The notes: generated by a model not told the origin, from the letters alone. 64,000 bases of DNA from Hydnum rufescens UP504 (GCA_014904985.1 MU128912.1:554594-618593), one strand, 5' to 3'; positions 25,101 to 38,966 are shown, numbered from the stretch's first letter. Program-made: numbers and translations.

Positions 25101-28100
25101 ACCGGTCTAGCATGTATTGTGGTGGAACCAACTTTACCTCAGTGTTGCCTGATATGGGAAGGACAACTATATTGTGATTACCTAATGAGGCATACTGTAT
25201 GATACATGAGTTATAAGTAACCGGTCTAGCATGTATTGTGGTGGAACCAACTTTACCTCAGTGTTGCCTGATATGGGAAGGACAACTATATTGTGATTAC
25301 CTAATGAGGCATACTGTATGATACATGAGTTATAAGTAACCGGTCTAGCATGTATTGTGGTGGAACCAACTTTACCTCAGTGTTGCCTGATATGGGAAGG
25401 ACAACTATATTGTGATTACCTAATGAGGCATACTGTATGATACATGAGTTATAAGTAACCGGTCTAGCATGTATTGTGGTGGAACCAACTTTACCTCAGT
25501 GTTGCCTGATATGGGAAGGACAACTATATTGTGATTACCTAATGAGGCATACTGTATGATACATGAGTTATAAGTAACCGGTCTAGCATGTATTGTGGTG
25601 GAACCAACTTTACCTCAGTGTTGCCTGATATGGGAAGGACAACTATATTGTGATTACCTAATGAGGCATACTGTATGATACATGAGTTATAAGTAACCGG
25701 TCTAGCATGTATTGTGGTGGAACCAACTTTACCTCAGTGTTGCCTGATATGGGAAGGACAACTATATTGTGATTACCTAATGAGGCATACTGTATGATAC
25801 ATGAGTTATAAGTAACCGGTCTAGCATGTATTGTGGTGGAACCAACTTTACCTCAGTGTTGCCTGATATGGGAAGGACAACTATATTGTGATTACCTAAT
25901 GAGGCATACTGTATGATACATGAGTTATAAGTAACCGGTCTAGCATGTATTGTGGTGGAACCAACTTTACCTCAGTGTTGCCTGATATGGGAAGGACAAC
26001 TATATTGTGATTACCTAATGAGGCATACTGTATGATACATGAGTTATAAGTAACCGGTCTAGCATGTATTGTGGTGGAACCAACTTTACCTCAGTGTTGC
26101 CTGATATGGGAAGGACAACTATATTGTGATTACCTAATGAGGCATACTGTATGATACATGAGTTATAAGTAACCGGTCTAGCATGTATTGTGGTGGAACC
26201 AACTTTACCTCAGTGTTGCCTGATATGGGAAGGACAACTATATTGTGATTACCTAATGAGGCATACTGTATGATACATGAGTTATAAGTAACCGGTCTAG
26301 CATGTATTGTGGTGGAACCAACTTTACCTCAGTGTTGCCTGATATGGGAAGGACAACTATATTGTGATTACCTAATGAGGCATACTGTATGATACATGAG
26401 TTATAAGTAACCGGTCTAGCATGTATTGTGGTGGAACCAACTTTACCTCAGTGTTGCCTGATATGGGAAGGACAACTATATTGTGATTACCTAATGAGGC
26501 ATACTGTATGATACATGAGTTATAAGTAACCGGTCTAGCATGTATTGTGGTGGAACCAACTTTACCTCAGTGTTGCCTGATATGGGAAGGACAACTATAT
26601 TGTGATTACCTAATGAGGCATACTGTATGATACATGAGTTATAAGTAACCGGTCTAGCATGTATTGTGGTGGAACCAACTTTACCTCAGTGTTGCCTGAT
26701 ATGGGAAGGACAACTATATTGTGATTACCTAATGAGGCATACTGTATGATACATGAGTTATAAGTAACCGGTCTAGCATGTATTGTGGTGGAACCAACTT
26801 TACCTCAGTGTTGCCTGATATGGGAAGGACAACTATATTGTGATTACCTAATGAGGCATACTGTATGATACATGAGTTATAAGTAACCGGTCTAGCATGT
26901 ATTGTGGTGGAACCAACTTTACCTCAGTGTTGCCTGATATGGGAAGGACAACTATATTGTGATTACCTAATGAGGCATACTGTATGATACATGAGTTATA
27001 AGTAACCGGTCTAGCATGTATTGTGGTGGAACCAACTTTACCTCAGTGTTGCCTGATATGGGAAGGACAACTATATTGTGATTACCTAATGAGGCATACT
27101 GTATGATACATGAGTTATAAGTAACCGGTCTAGCATGTATTGTGGTGGAACCAACTTTACCTCAGTGTTGCCTGATATGGGAAGGACAACTATATTGTGA
27201 TTACCTAATGAGGCATACTGTATGATACATGAGTTATAAGTAACCGGTCTAGCATGTATTGTGGTGGAACCAACTTTACCTCAGTGTTGCCTGATATGGG
27301 AAGGACAACTATATTGTGATTACCTAATGAGGCATACTGTATGATACATGAGTTATAAGTAACCGGTCTAGCATGTATTGTGGTGGAACCAACTTTACCT
27401 CAGTGTTGCCTGATATGGGAAGGACAACTATATTGTGATTACCTAATGAGGCATACTGTATGATACATGAGTTATAAGTAACCGGTCTAGCATGTATTGT
27501 GGTGGAACCAACTTTACCTCAGTGTTGCCTGATATGGGAAGGACAACTATATTGTGATTACCTAATGAGGCATACTGTATGATACATGAGTTATAAGTAA
27601 CCGGTCTAGCATGTATTGTGGTGGAACCAACTTTACCTCAGTGTTGCCTGATATGGGAAGGACAACTATATTGTGATTACCTAATGAGGCATACTGTATG
27701 ATACATGAGTTATAAGTAACCGGTCTAGCATGTATTGTGGTGGAACCAACTTTACCTCAGTGTTGCCTGATATGGGAAGGACAACTATATTGTGATTACC
27801 TAATGAGGCATACTGTATGATACATGAGTTATAAGTAACCGGTCTAGCATGTATTGTGGTGGAACCAACTTTACCTCAGTGTTGCCTGATATGGGAAGGA
27901 CAACTATATTGTGATTACCTAATGAGGCATACTGTATGATACATGAGTTATAAGTAACCGGTCTAGCATGTATTGTGGTGGAACCAACTTTACCTCAGTG
28001 TTGCCTGATATGGGAAGGACAACTATATTGTGATTACCTAATGAGGCATACTGTATGATACATGAGTTATAAGTAACCGGTCTAGCATGTATTGTGGTGG

Positions 28101-31100
28101 AACCAACTTTACCTCAGTGTTGCCTGATATGGGAAGGACAACTATATTGTGATTACCTAATGAGGCATACTGTATGATACATGAGTTATAAGTAACCGGT
28201 CTAGCATGTATTGTGGTGGAACCAACTTTACCTCAGTGTTGCCTGATATGGGAAGGACAACTATATTGTGATTACCTAATGAGGCATACTGTATGATACA
28301 TGAGTTATAAGTAACCGGTCTAGCATGTATTGTGGTGGAACCAACTTTACCTCAGTGTTGCCTGATATGGGAAGGACAACTATATTGTGATTACCTAATG
28401 AGGCATACTGTATGATACATGAGTTATAAGTAACCGGTCTAGCATGTATTGTGGTGGAACCAACTTTACCTCAGTGTTGCCTGATATGGGAAGGACAACT
28501 ATATTGTGATTACCTAATGAGGCATACTGTATGATACATGAGTTATAAGTAACCGGTCTAGCATGTATTGTGGTGGAACCAACTTTACCTCAGTGTTGCC
28601 TGATATGGGAAGGACAACTATATTGTGATTACCTAATGAGGCATACTGTATGATACATGAGTTATAAGTAACCGGTCTAGCATGTATTGTGGTGGAACCA
28701 ACTTTACCTCAGTGTTGCCTGATATGGGAAGGACAACTATATTGTGATTACCTAATGAGGCATACTGTATGATACATGAGTTATAAGTAACCGGTCTAGC
28801 ATGTATTGTGGTGGAACCAACTTTACCTCAGTGTTGCCTGATATGGGAAGGACAACTATATTGTGATTACCTAATGAGGCATACTGTATGATACATGAGT
28901 TATAAGTAACCGGTCTAGCATGTATTGTGGTGGAACCAACTTTACCTCAGTGTTGCCTGATATGGGAAGGACAACTATATTGTGATTACCTAATGAGGCA
29001 TACTGTATGATACATGAGTTATAAGTAACCGGTCTAGCATGTATTGTGGTGGAACCAACTTTACCTCAGTGTTGCCTGATATGGGAAGGACAACTATATT
29101 GTGATTACCTAATGAGGCATACTGTATGATACATGAGTTATAAGTAACCGGTCTAGCATGTATTGTGGTGGAACCAACTTTACCTCAGTGTTGCCTGATA
29201 TGGGAAGGACAACTATATTGTGATTACCTAATGAGGCATACTGTATGATACATGAGTTATAAGTAACCGGTCTAGCATGTATTGTGGTGGAACCAACTTT
29301 ACCTCAGTGTTGCCTGATATGGGAAGGACAACTATATTGTGATTACCTAATGAGGCATACTGTATGATACATGAGTTATAAGTAACCGGTCTAGCATGTA
29401 TTGTGGTGGAACCAACTTTACCTCAGTGTTGCCTGATATGGGAAGGACAACTATATTGTGATTACCTAATGAGGCATACTGTATGATACATGAGTTATAA
29501 GTAACCGGTCTAGCATGTATTGTGGTGGAACCAACTTTACCTCAGTGTTGCCTGATATGGGAAGGACAACTATATTGTGATTACCTAATGAGGCATACTG
29601 TATGATACATGAGTTATAAGTAACCGGTCTAGCATGTATTGTGGTGGAACCAACTTTACCTCAGTGTTGCCTGATATGGGAAGGACAACTATATTGTGAT
29701 TACCTAATGAGGCATACTGTATGATACATGAGTTATAAGTAACCGGTCTAGCATGTATTGTGGTGGAACCAACTTTACCTCAGTGTTGCCTGATATGGGA
29801 AGGACAACTATATTGTGATTACCTAATGAGGCATACTGTATGATACATGAGTTATAAGTAACCGGTCTAGCATGTATTGTGGTGGAACCAACTTTACCTC
29901 AGTGTTGCCTGATATGGGAAGGACAACTATATTGTGATTACCTAATGAGGCATACTGTATGATACATGAGTTATAAGTAACCGGTCTAGCATGTATTGTG
30001 GTGGAACCAACTTTACCTCAGTGTTGCCTGATATGGGAAGGACAACTATATTGTGATTACCTAATGAGGCATACTGTATGATACATGAGTTATAAGTAAC
30101 CGGTCTAGCATGTATTGTGGTGGAACCAACTTTACCTCAGTGTTGCCTGATATGGGAAGGACAACTATATTGTGATTACCTAATGAGGCATACTGTATGA
30201 TACATGAGTTATAAGTAACCGGTCTAGCATGTATTGTGGTGGAACCAACTTTACCTCAGTGTTGCCTGATATGGGAAGGACAACTATATTGTGATTACCT
30301 AATGAGGCATACTGTATGATACATGAGTTATAAGTAACCGGTCTAGCATGTATTGTGGTGGAACCAACTTTACCTCAGTGTTGCCTGATATGGGAAGGAC
30401 AACTATATTGTGATTACCTAATGAGGCATACTGTATGATACATGAGTTATAAGTAACCGGTCTAGCATGTATTGTGGTGGAACCAACTTTACCTCAGTGT
30501 TGCCTGATATGGGAAGGACAACTATATTGTGATTACCTAATGAGGCATACTGTATGATACATGAGTTATAAGTAACCGGTCTAGCATGTATTGTGGTGGA
30601 ACCAACTTTACCTCAGTGTTGCCTGATATGGGAAGGACAACTATATTGTGATTACCTAATGAGGCATACTGTATGATACATGAGTTATAAGTAACCGGTC
30701 TAGCATGTATTGTGGTGGAACCAACTTTACCTCAGTGTTGCCTGATATGGGAAGGACAACTATATTGTGATTACCTAATGAGGCATACTGTATGATACAT
30801 GAGTTATAAGTAACCGGTCTAGCATGTATTGTGGTGGAACCAACTTTACCTCAGTGTTGCCTGATATGGGAAGGACAACTATATTGTGATTACCTAATGA
30901 GGCATACTGTATGATACATGAGTTATAAGTAACCGGTCTAGCATGTATTGTGGTGGAACCAACTTTACCTCAGTGTTGCCTGATATGGGAAGGACAACTA
31001 TATTGTGATTACCTAATGAGGCATACTGTATGATACATGAGTTATAAGTAACCGGTCTAGCATGTATTGTGGTGGAACCAACTTTACCTCAGTGTTGCCT

Positions 31101-34100
31101 GATATGGGAAGGACAACTATATTGTGATTACCTAATGAGGCATACTGTATGATACATGAGTTATAAGTAACCGGTCTAGCATGTATTGTGGTGGAACCAA
31201 CTTTACCTCAGTGTTGCCTGATATGGGAAGGACAACTATATTGTGATTACCTAATGAGGCATACTGTATGATACATGAGTTATAAGTAACCGGTCTAGCA
31301 TGTATTGTGGTGGAACCAACTTTACCTCAGTGTTGCCTGATATGGGAAGGACAACTATATTGTGATTACCTAATGAGGCATACTGTATGATACATGAGTT
31401 ATAAGTAACCGGTCTAGCATGTATTGTGGTGGAACCAACTTTACCTCAGTGTTGCCTGATATGGGAAGGACAACTATATTGTGATTACCTAATGAGGCAT
31501 ACTGTATGATACATGAGTTATAAGTAACCGGTCTAGCATGTATTGTGGTGGAACCAACTTTACCTCAGTGTTGCCTGATATGGGAAGGACAACTATATTG
31601 TGATTACCTAATGAGGCATACTGTATGATACATGAGTTATAAGTAACCGGTCTAGCATGTATTGTGGTGGAACCAACTTTACCTCAGTGTTGCCTGATAT
31701 GGGAAGGACAACTATATTGTGATTACCTAATGAGGCATACTGTATGATACATGAGTTATAAGTAACCGGTCTAGCATGTATTGTGGTGGAACCAACTTTA
31801 CCTCAGTGTTGCCTGATATGGGAAGGACAACTATATTGTGATTACCTAATGAGGCATACTGTATGATACATGAGTTATAAGTAACCGGTCTAGCATGTAT
31901 TGTGGTGGAACCAACTTTACCTCAGTGTTGCCTGATATGGGAAGGACAACTATATTGTGATTACCTAATGAGGCATACTGTATGATACATGAGTTATAAG
32001 TAACCGGTCTAGCATGTATTGTGGTGGAACCAACTTTACCTCAGTGTTGCCTGATATGGGAAGGACAACTATATTGTGATTACCTAATGAGGCATACTGT
32101 ATGATACATGAGTTATAAGTAACCGGTCTAGCATGTATTGTGGTGGAACCAACTTTACCTCAGTGTTGCCTGATATGGGAAGGACAACTATATTGTGATT
32201 ACCTAATGAGGCATACTGTATGATACATGAGTTATAAGTAACCGGTCTAGCATGTATTGTGGTGGAACCAACTTTACCTCAGTGTTGCCTGATATGGGAA
32301 GGACAACTATATTGTGATTACCTAATGAGGCATACTGTATGATACATGAGTTATAAGTAACCGGTCTAGCATGTATTGTGGTGGAACCAACTTTACCTCA
32401 GTGTTGCCTGATATGGGAAGGACAACTATATTGTGATTACCTAATGAGGCATACTGTATGATACATGAGTTATAAGTAACCGGTCTAGCATGTATTGTGG
32501 TGGAACCAACTTTACCTCAGTGTTGCCTGATATGGGAAGGACAACTATATTGTGATTACCTAATGAGGCATACTGTATGATACATGAGTTATAAGTAACC
32601 GGTCTAGCATGTATTGTGGTGGAACCAACTTTACCTCAGTGTTGCCTGATATGGGAAGGACAACTATATTGTGATTACCTAATGAGGCATACTGTATGAT
32701 ACATGAGTTATAAGTAACCGGTCTAGCATGTATTGTGGTGGAACCAACTTTACCTCAGTGTTGCCTGATATGGGAAGGACAACTATATTGTGATTACCTA
32801 ATGAGGCATACTGTATGATACATGAGTTATAAGTAACCGGTCTAGCATGTATTGTGGTGGAACCAACTTTACCTCAGTGTTGCCTGATATGGGAAGGACA
32901 ACTATATTGTGATTACCTAATGAGGCATACTGTATGATACATGAGTTATAAGTAACCGGTCTAGCATGTATTGTGGTGGAACCAACTTTACCTCAGTGTT
33001 GCCTGATATGGGAAGGACAACTATATTGTGATTACCTAATGAGGCATACTGTATGATACATGAGTTATAAGTAACCGGTCTAGCATGTATTGTGGTGGAA
33101 CCAACTTTACCTCAGTGTTGCCTGATATGGGAAGGACAACTATATTGTGATTACCTAATGAGGCATACTGTATGATACATGAGTTATAAGTAACCGGTCT
33201 AGCATGTATTGTGGTGGAACCAACTTTACCTCAGTGTTGCCTGATATGGGAAGGACAACTATATTGTGATTACCTAATGAGGCATACTGTATGATACATG
33301 AGTTATAAGTAACCGGTCTAGCATGTATTGTGGTGGAACCAACTTTACCTCAGTGTTGCCTGATATGGGAAGGACAACTATATTGTGATTACCTAATGAG
33401 GCATACTGTATGATACATGAGTTATAAGTAACCGGTCTAGCATGTATTGTGGTGGAACCAACTTTACCTCAGTGTTGCCTGATATGGGAAGGACAACTAT
33501 ATTGTGATTACCTAATGAGGCATACTGTATGATACATGAGTTATAAGTAACCGGTCTAGCATGTATTGTGGTGGAACCAACTTTACCTCAGTGTTGCCTG
33601 ATATGGGAAGGACAACTATATTGTGATTACCTAATGAGGCATACTGTATGATACATGAGTTATAAGTAACCGGTCTAGCATGTATTGTGGTGGAACCAAC
33701 TTTACCTCAGTGTTGCCTGATATGGGAAGGACAACTATATTGTGATTACCTAATGAGGCATACTGTATGATACATGAGTTATAAGTAACCGGTCTAGCAT
33801 GTATTGTGGTGGAACCAACTTTACCTCAGTGTTGCCTGATATGGGAAGGACAACTATATTGTGATTACCTAATGAGGCATACTGTATGATACATGAGTTA
33901 TAAGTAACCGGTCTAGCATGTATTGTGGTGGAACCAACTTTACCTCAGTGTTGCCTGATATGGGAAGGACAACTATATTGTGATTACCTAATGAGGCATA
34001 CTGTATGATACATGAGTTATAAGTAACCGGTCTAGCATGTATTGTGGTGGAACCAACTTTACCTCAGTGTTGCCTGATATGGGAAGGACAACTATATTGT

Positions 34101-34282
34101 GATTACCTAATGAGGCATACTGTATGATACATGAGTTATAAGTAACCGGTCTAGCATGTATTGTGGTGGAACCAACTTTACCTCAGTGTTGCCTGATATG
34201 GGAAGGACAACTGAGGAAGAAGCCAAAGCTCTGTTCTGGCATGTACCAGATTGGTTTGTGGCGCCGTGTCACATCTCAAACC
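19176..34282 (-). repeat. Expanded 3' LTR of the copia element
   Basis: About 15,107 bp against 232 bp for the 5' LTR. Both share the same outer 113 bp; the 5' LTR contains one 119-bp unit and this one contains 126. Outside the array the two LTRs differ nearly only at positions that fit loss of a CpG in one or the other copy. Confidence 0.85.
19191..34184. repeat. 119-bp satellite array, 126 units
   Basis: From AGTGTCACCT (19191) to the last AGTGTTGCCT (34185) is 14,994 bp, exactly 126 x 119. The line phase of the repeat recurs without shift at 19321, 26461 and 33601, so there is no net indel, and I see no base variant between units after the first few bases of unit 1. Each unit has one CpG (in AACCGGTC), a small inverted repeat CATACTGTATG, and no open frame over 60 codons. 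It takes up 23 percent of the window. Confidence 0.95.
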
Positions 34283-34290
34283 CCCCTGCA
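34283..34290 (-). other. Polypurine tract of the copia element
   Basis: On the element strand a short run of G (GCAGGGGGG) directly precedes the 3' LTR edge. This is the expected position for the plus-strand primer. Confidence 0.5.
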
Positions 34291-34299
34291 ATCTAGGGG

Positions 34300-34715
34300 C
34301 CATGCCTAGTGATTGGATGAAGTTTTTGTGTTTTATGCATGGCAGTGCTTTGGCAAGTATGTCTGCAGCTTGGTCTTCTGTGGGACACCATTCAATTGAA
34401 CATATTTTGTGGCTATAGTGTGGTGGATGAAATGATGTTGTATGTTGATGTGTTTCATGTGTGTACTGGTATCAGTTGCATTGGTGGCAAGTGCTATGGC
34501 ACTTTGATTGTCACACCAGATGGTGGTGGCTGGGTGGGCTCAGATCCGAGGTCGGTAAGCATGCCTTGTAGCCATATAGCTTCCTGTGCTGCGTGTGTTG
34601 AACTAATGTATTCTGCTTCTGTGGATGAGAGTGCTGGCGAGGTCTGGCCTTGCTACTCCATGTGACCATGGCACCAGCAATCATGAATACATATCCACTT
34701 GTGGATTTCCGTGAG
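34300..34715 (-). pseudogene. Copia RNase H domain remnant
   Basis: Minus-strand translation, with a frame change, gives WSSKARP and then LSSTEAEYISST, the signature of copia RNase H, followed by AAQEAIWLQGML. It lies at the 3' end of pol as expected. Frame breaks are present. Confidence 0.7.
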
Positions 34716-35832
34716 TCAATATTGCCGGCCAGTCTGTGTCACTGAAGCCATGGGTGATTGCTGATAAATCATTGTTGAGCTTCCATCATATATAATGGAT
34801 AGGTCTTGTGTCCCTTTGAGGTAGTGTAGGACACATTTGGCAGCAAGCCAATGTGTATGGCCATAGTTGGAGTTGAATTGGCAGAGTGATCCAACTGCAT
34901 AAGCAATGTCAGGGTGGGTGGCCATGGCTGCATAAAGTAGGGAGCCTGTGATATTTTGGTAAGGAATGGATTTCATTTCCATGTGTTCAGTGTCATCTTG
35001 TGGGCATTGGGTAACTGATAGGGGGTGTTGGGGTCCAGGGGGTATGTACAGTATTTGCATCTGCCATCCCAGATTGCTCACAAATGTCTTGGATATAGTG
35101 ACGCTGGGACAGGGTGATCCTCCTGTTTGGGTGGTCATGTATTATTCTATACCAATGATGAGGTGTGCTGGTCCAAGTTCTGTGATATTAAATCTCTGCT
35201 TTAGTTGGTCCTTGATATTGGTTAGGAATGCCTTTGAGTTTGTTGTGGTAAGGAGGTCATCCACATAAAGGGCAATAATCATAAGTATTCCCTCTTGGTG
35301 GTATATGTATAGGCACTTGTCACCGGAGCAGCATGTGAAACCGAGTTCTATAAGTACACTGTGGATGAGGTTGTTCCAGACTTTGCCAGATTGTTTGAGG
35401 CCATAAATGGTGTGTAGGAGGAGCCATATTTCATTGGGCTTGGCACTGACCCCCTCTGGGGGTTTCATGTAGATTTCCTCCTTTAGGTGGCCATTCAAGT
35501 AGGCAGTTTTGATGTCTAGCTGTTCAAGCTCTAAGTTGTGTATTGCTGCAATTGCACAGACAAGTCTGATTGAGGCAATCATTGTAACAGGTGTGTATGT
35601 ATCGAAATAGTTGATTCCTGGGATTTGGCTGAAACCCTGTGCAACTAATCAGGCTTTGTAGCATGCAATGTTTCCTTCAGCATCTCACTTCAATTTGAAA
35701 ATGAGTTTGCTGCCAATGAGCTTGTGGCCAGCTGGCACATCCTTTCGTTTGATAGTTTTGAATGTGTTATTTTCACATATTGATTGTATTTCGTCCTCAA
35801 TTCCCTTCTGCCATTCATTGGCACTATTGCTC
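34716..35832 (-). pseudogene. Copia reverse transcriptase remnant
   Basis: Two frames (35582-35142 and 35138-34716) carry LDIKTAYLNGHLKEEIYMK, YGLKQSGKVWNN, the catalytic ALYVDDLL and PGPQHPLS, then AMATHPDIAYAVGSL of the connection domain. Stops near 35140 and 35650 break it. The upstream end is cut by the nested foldback element at 35841. Confidence 0.85.
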
Positions 35833-35840
35833 CTCATGGC

Positions 35841-36485
35841 TATGGTTGCTGAAGTCAGGTTACAAACCCTGGAAACCTGAGTTCAAACCTGAACCTGACC
35901 TGTGGTCAGGTTCAGGTTTGCCCTCATGAGTGATTTCAGGTTTTGGTCAAGTTTGGGTTTTGGGCCCCCATGTTTTCAGGTTCAGGTCAGGTTCAGGTTT
36001 AACCCAGGTTCAAACCTGAAATCATGAGCCCCTTCAGATATGAGAAATATCTGAGCTGAACACTGATTTTAACCATAATCCAGAATGAGTCATCAATTCT
36101 GGCAAGTTCCAGAGCTATGTAAGCAGGTTCCTTGGTGTGTATAGACTATGTATAGTCAATATAAACTCTGCATGAGGTTTTATGTTTAACTTCAGTTCAA
36201 AGTAACTTATTTCTCCACCAAGGAACCTGCTTACATAACTCTGGAACTTGCCAGAATTGATGACTCATTCTGGATTATGGTTAAAATCAGTGTTCAGCTC
36301 AGATATTTCTCATGTCTGAAGGGGCTCATGATTTCAGGTTTGAACCTGGGTTAAACCTGAACCTGACCTGAACCTAACCTAAGATAGGTTTTCTTAAGGT
36401 TAGGTTCAGGTTTTGCCAATTGAGGATATTCAGGTTTTGCCCAAATGGGGCAAAACCTGACCTGAACCTGACTTTGACAGCCATA
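35841..36485. mobile_element. Nested hAT-like foldback element (MITE)
   Basis: 645 bp, flanked by the 8-bp duplication CTCATGGC (35833-35840 and 36486-36493). Ends are inverted: TATGGTTGCTGAAGTCAGG on the left pairs with TATGGCTGTCAAAGTCAGG read from the right. Inside, arms of about 150 bp (around 35985-36140 and 36215-36370) are nearly perfect inverted repeats around a 75-bp loop, and AGGTTCAGGTTT-like motifs recur. There is no coding sequence. The 8-bp duplication fits the hAT superfamily. Removing the element and one copy of the duplication leaves the copia reading frame continuous. Confidence 0.8.
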
Positions 36486-36493
36486 CTCATGGC

Positions 36494-37018
36494 TTCTTTG
36501 TAGCTGCATGGCTCATCAAAGTTCTGGGACTGGGTTACTGCTCTGAGTGCGAATACATTGTGTTCGTGCGTGGGGATCCTGGCCACAGTGGCTGTGTTTG
36601 GGTCCTTGTCCATGTGTCTGGCAGCTTGTTGGAAGTCATCCTCACTGGAGGCATTGTTGAGGTCATTTTGGCACCAGGCAGGTGGTCAGTGTATTCGGAC
36701 TGGTTGTGCGGGGGCTGGGGCCGGTGTGGGGACCAGTATGGGCTCATGTGTATATGTGGGATCAGGCTCGATAGTGGGATTTATCTTGCTGGTGTCTGGG
36801 GTGTTAATTGGCCAAGTATCTTGTAGTATTGGTGGTTCTCCTGGCATGTCTTGTAGGTATACACCATTGTTGAATGATACATCATGGGATATGATGATTT
36901 GGTGATCTCTGATCCACCACAAGCAGTATGCTTTGGTTCCAACTGCATAACCAAGTAGGATGCACTTGTTGCTTTTGTCATCTAATTTCTTCCAAAGTTC
37001 CCTCAGGACAAGGGCATA
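36494..37018 (-). pseudogene. Copia integrase C-terminal region and linker remnant
   Basis: Minus frame carrying RELWKKLDDKSNKCILLGYA and DHQIIISHDVSFNNGVY, the usual start of the copia region between integrase and reverse transcriptase, then a threonine/proline-rich linker and DEPCSYKEAM at the foldback insertion. Split from the integrase core by the solo LTR at 37019. Confidence 0.75.
37014..37018. repeat. Target-site duplication of the nested solo LTR
   Basis: GCATA here and again at 37632-37636, directly outside the TG...CA ends of the solo LTR. Confidence 0.7.
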
Positions 37019-37631
37019 TGTCAGGGCCACACTGCGACGAGAGCACCAAACAAATATAAACACAGATAACTCTGGCTAAGTCCGGTGTGAGTCCGGCTAA
37101 GTCCAGGAGAATCCGGGCAAGAAGGAGATAACGAGGACAGGAGGGGATGGAGAGGCAATCCAGCGGCCCGGAGGGGACTAGGCGGAAATGGGCACAGTGG
37201 TCCTTAAGCTCACAGAGTCAACTGGAAAGTACTCGGACCTGTAGTCCAGAGTAAAAGCGGAAATCCTGAGATTAACATTAAGGGAATAGATACAGTGAGG
37301 CTAACCTGTAGTCTGGAGTAAAAGTGGAAATCCTGAGAGACCAAAGCTGGGTCTCTGGATGTCGCCCCCAGACTACTTATACATAGTTCCTATACTATGG
37401 GGGATTGATTGCTTAACGAGGAGGTGGTTACAGGGGGGCAGGCACAAGAGGGGGAGCAGGCAGGGGATGGGAAAGTGGAGGGAACAGGAACAGGGCCAGG
37501 GGTAAGTGTGGGAATCGGAAGTAAAGGAGATGAAGGGGAAATGAAATGGAGGTGGGGACAAATCGGAAACAGACCAGAAGTAAGACCGGAACCAAAACCA
37601 GAATTAACCAGGAAATGGATGAACTCTGACA
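37019..37631. mobile_element. Nested solo LTR (613 bp), probably Ty3/gypsy
   Basis: Starts TGTCAGGGCC and ends CTCTGACA, a TG...CA pair with matching inverted tips, flanked by 5-bp GCATA duplications. It splits the copia integrase between AYA and the following YALVLREL. There is no coding sequence. It contains an internal duplication built on CTGTAGTCYRGAGTAAAA (near 37240 and 37305). The TGTCA tips and length suggest a gypsy-class LTR left after recombination; no internal region remains in this window. Confidence 0.65.
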
Positions 37632-38600
37632 GCATATGCAACTGTGCCAAATTCATAAATTCCATGTATATGGGGGTGCTTGTTTGACCAGGCTTCCATT
37701 GGAGTTTTATTTTTTAATGCAGTGTGGGGTGAAATATTTCCAAGATATGTAGCTGTTAGGGCCACCTCTGCCCAGAAACCATTCAACATTCCTGCCACCT
37801 TGAGCATGGGTCTAATTTTTTCAACAATTGTGTGATTGCCTTGTTCCAACAGTCCATTCTGTTCAGGTGTGTATGGAGTAGATGTTTGGGGGGATATTCC
37901 TTCAGCTGTGAGGTAGCATTGGAATTCCAGTGAAGTGTATTCACCTCCATTGTCACTTCGTATGGTTTTGATTTGGTGACCAGTTTCCTTTTCCATCAAT
38001 GCCTTGAACTCCAGGAACTTTGCTAGGACTTTGCTTTTGGCTGACATGAGGTACAGGAATTTTCAGTGGGAGTGGTCATCTGTGAATGTGATGAAATAAT
38101 GTTTGCCTCCAATTGATAGTGGGAGTGGGCCACATACATCTGAGTGGATGAGGTCAAGGATGCCAGTGGCTGTGGTTTTGTTGTTTGGGAATGGGGGTCA
38201 GTGTGCCTTGCCTAAAGCACATGCTTCACAGAACTCTTGTGTTCCAACAAGTTTGTGAATGTCTTCAACCATCCCTTGATTAACTAATTGCGATATGTTA
38301 TCATATCCAAGGTGGCCAAGTTGGCAGTGTAGTAGATTTATGTCAATTGAGCGGGTAGTAGCTACATTGGCTGCAGTAGGGTTGTTGATTGCTCTAGCAA
38401 GCAGATGGTAGAGGTCACTTGGCCCTGCCTGGAGGCCATTCCAATGGTGCGGCTAGATGGCTTTGATTTTATATCACATTGGTCACTGTCAAATATAAGG
38501 ATGTGGTTGCGTTTGGTGAGGTCTGCCACAGATAGGAGGGTGGTGGCCATATGTTTGGTGTATAGTACGTTTTCAATATAGCCATGGGTAGTATTTCTGT
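37632..38600 (-). pseudogene. Copia integrase core remnant
   Basis: Frame 38047-37632 holds IKTIRSDNGGEYTS and STPYTPEQNGLLEQ, the second Asp and the Glu of the DD35E integrase core, then the WAEVALTATYLGN and KTPMEAW motifs. Upstream frames toward 38600 are broken (stop near 38050). The domain is inactive as it stands. Confidence 0.8.
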
Positions 38601-38867
38601 TTACATTGAGCTCCAAGTGGATTGTTCCAGAACCTGTTGCCAAGATGGATGAGGCATCATCAAGGTCAATTTTATGGGTTTGTCTAGGAGATGGAAAGTG
38701 GAGTTGTTGAACCAGTCATGGCAGGGTGATGTGTGGCATGAACATCCAGAGTTGATGAGTATGTCATTGAGTGCTTGGTGGGTCACTAGGTTCACTTTTG
38801 CACTGAAGTTGTTGTTGTGAACAGCCGTAAGGAATGCATGCGGGGACCCTGGTAGAGGCTTGATCAT
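38601..38867 (-). pseudogene. Copia protease-like remnant
   Basis: An 88-codon frame with ILINSGCSCHTSP where an active copia protease would have a D-S/T-G-A-S motif. The catalytic Asp is replaced by Asn, so it looks dead. It lies between gag and integrase as expected. Confidence 0.55.
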
Positions 38868-38966
38868 GCATATGCTGTGGTGGCAGACGTATCTGCTGCT
38901 GCAGCTGTGGTGATGGCCCTTGTGGGTTTGTCAAAAGGGACTCCAAACTTTGCCCCCCTCACTTCG

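Noticed and set aside
19191..34184. CRISPR-like array
   Set aside because: The 119-bp units are wholly repeated with no variable spacers, they lie in a retrotransposon LTR, and the genome is eukaryotic.
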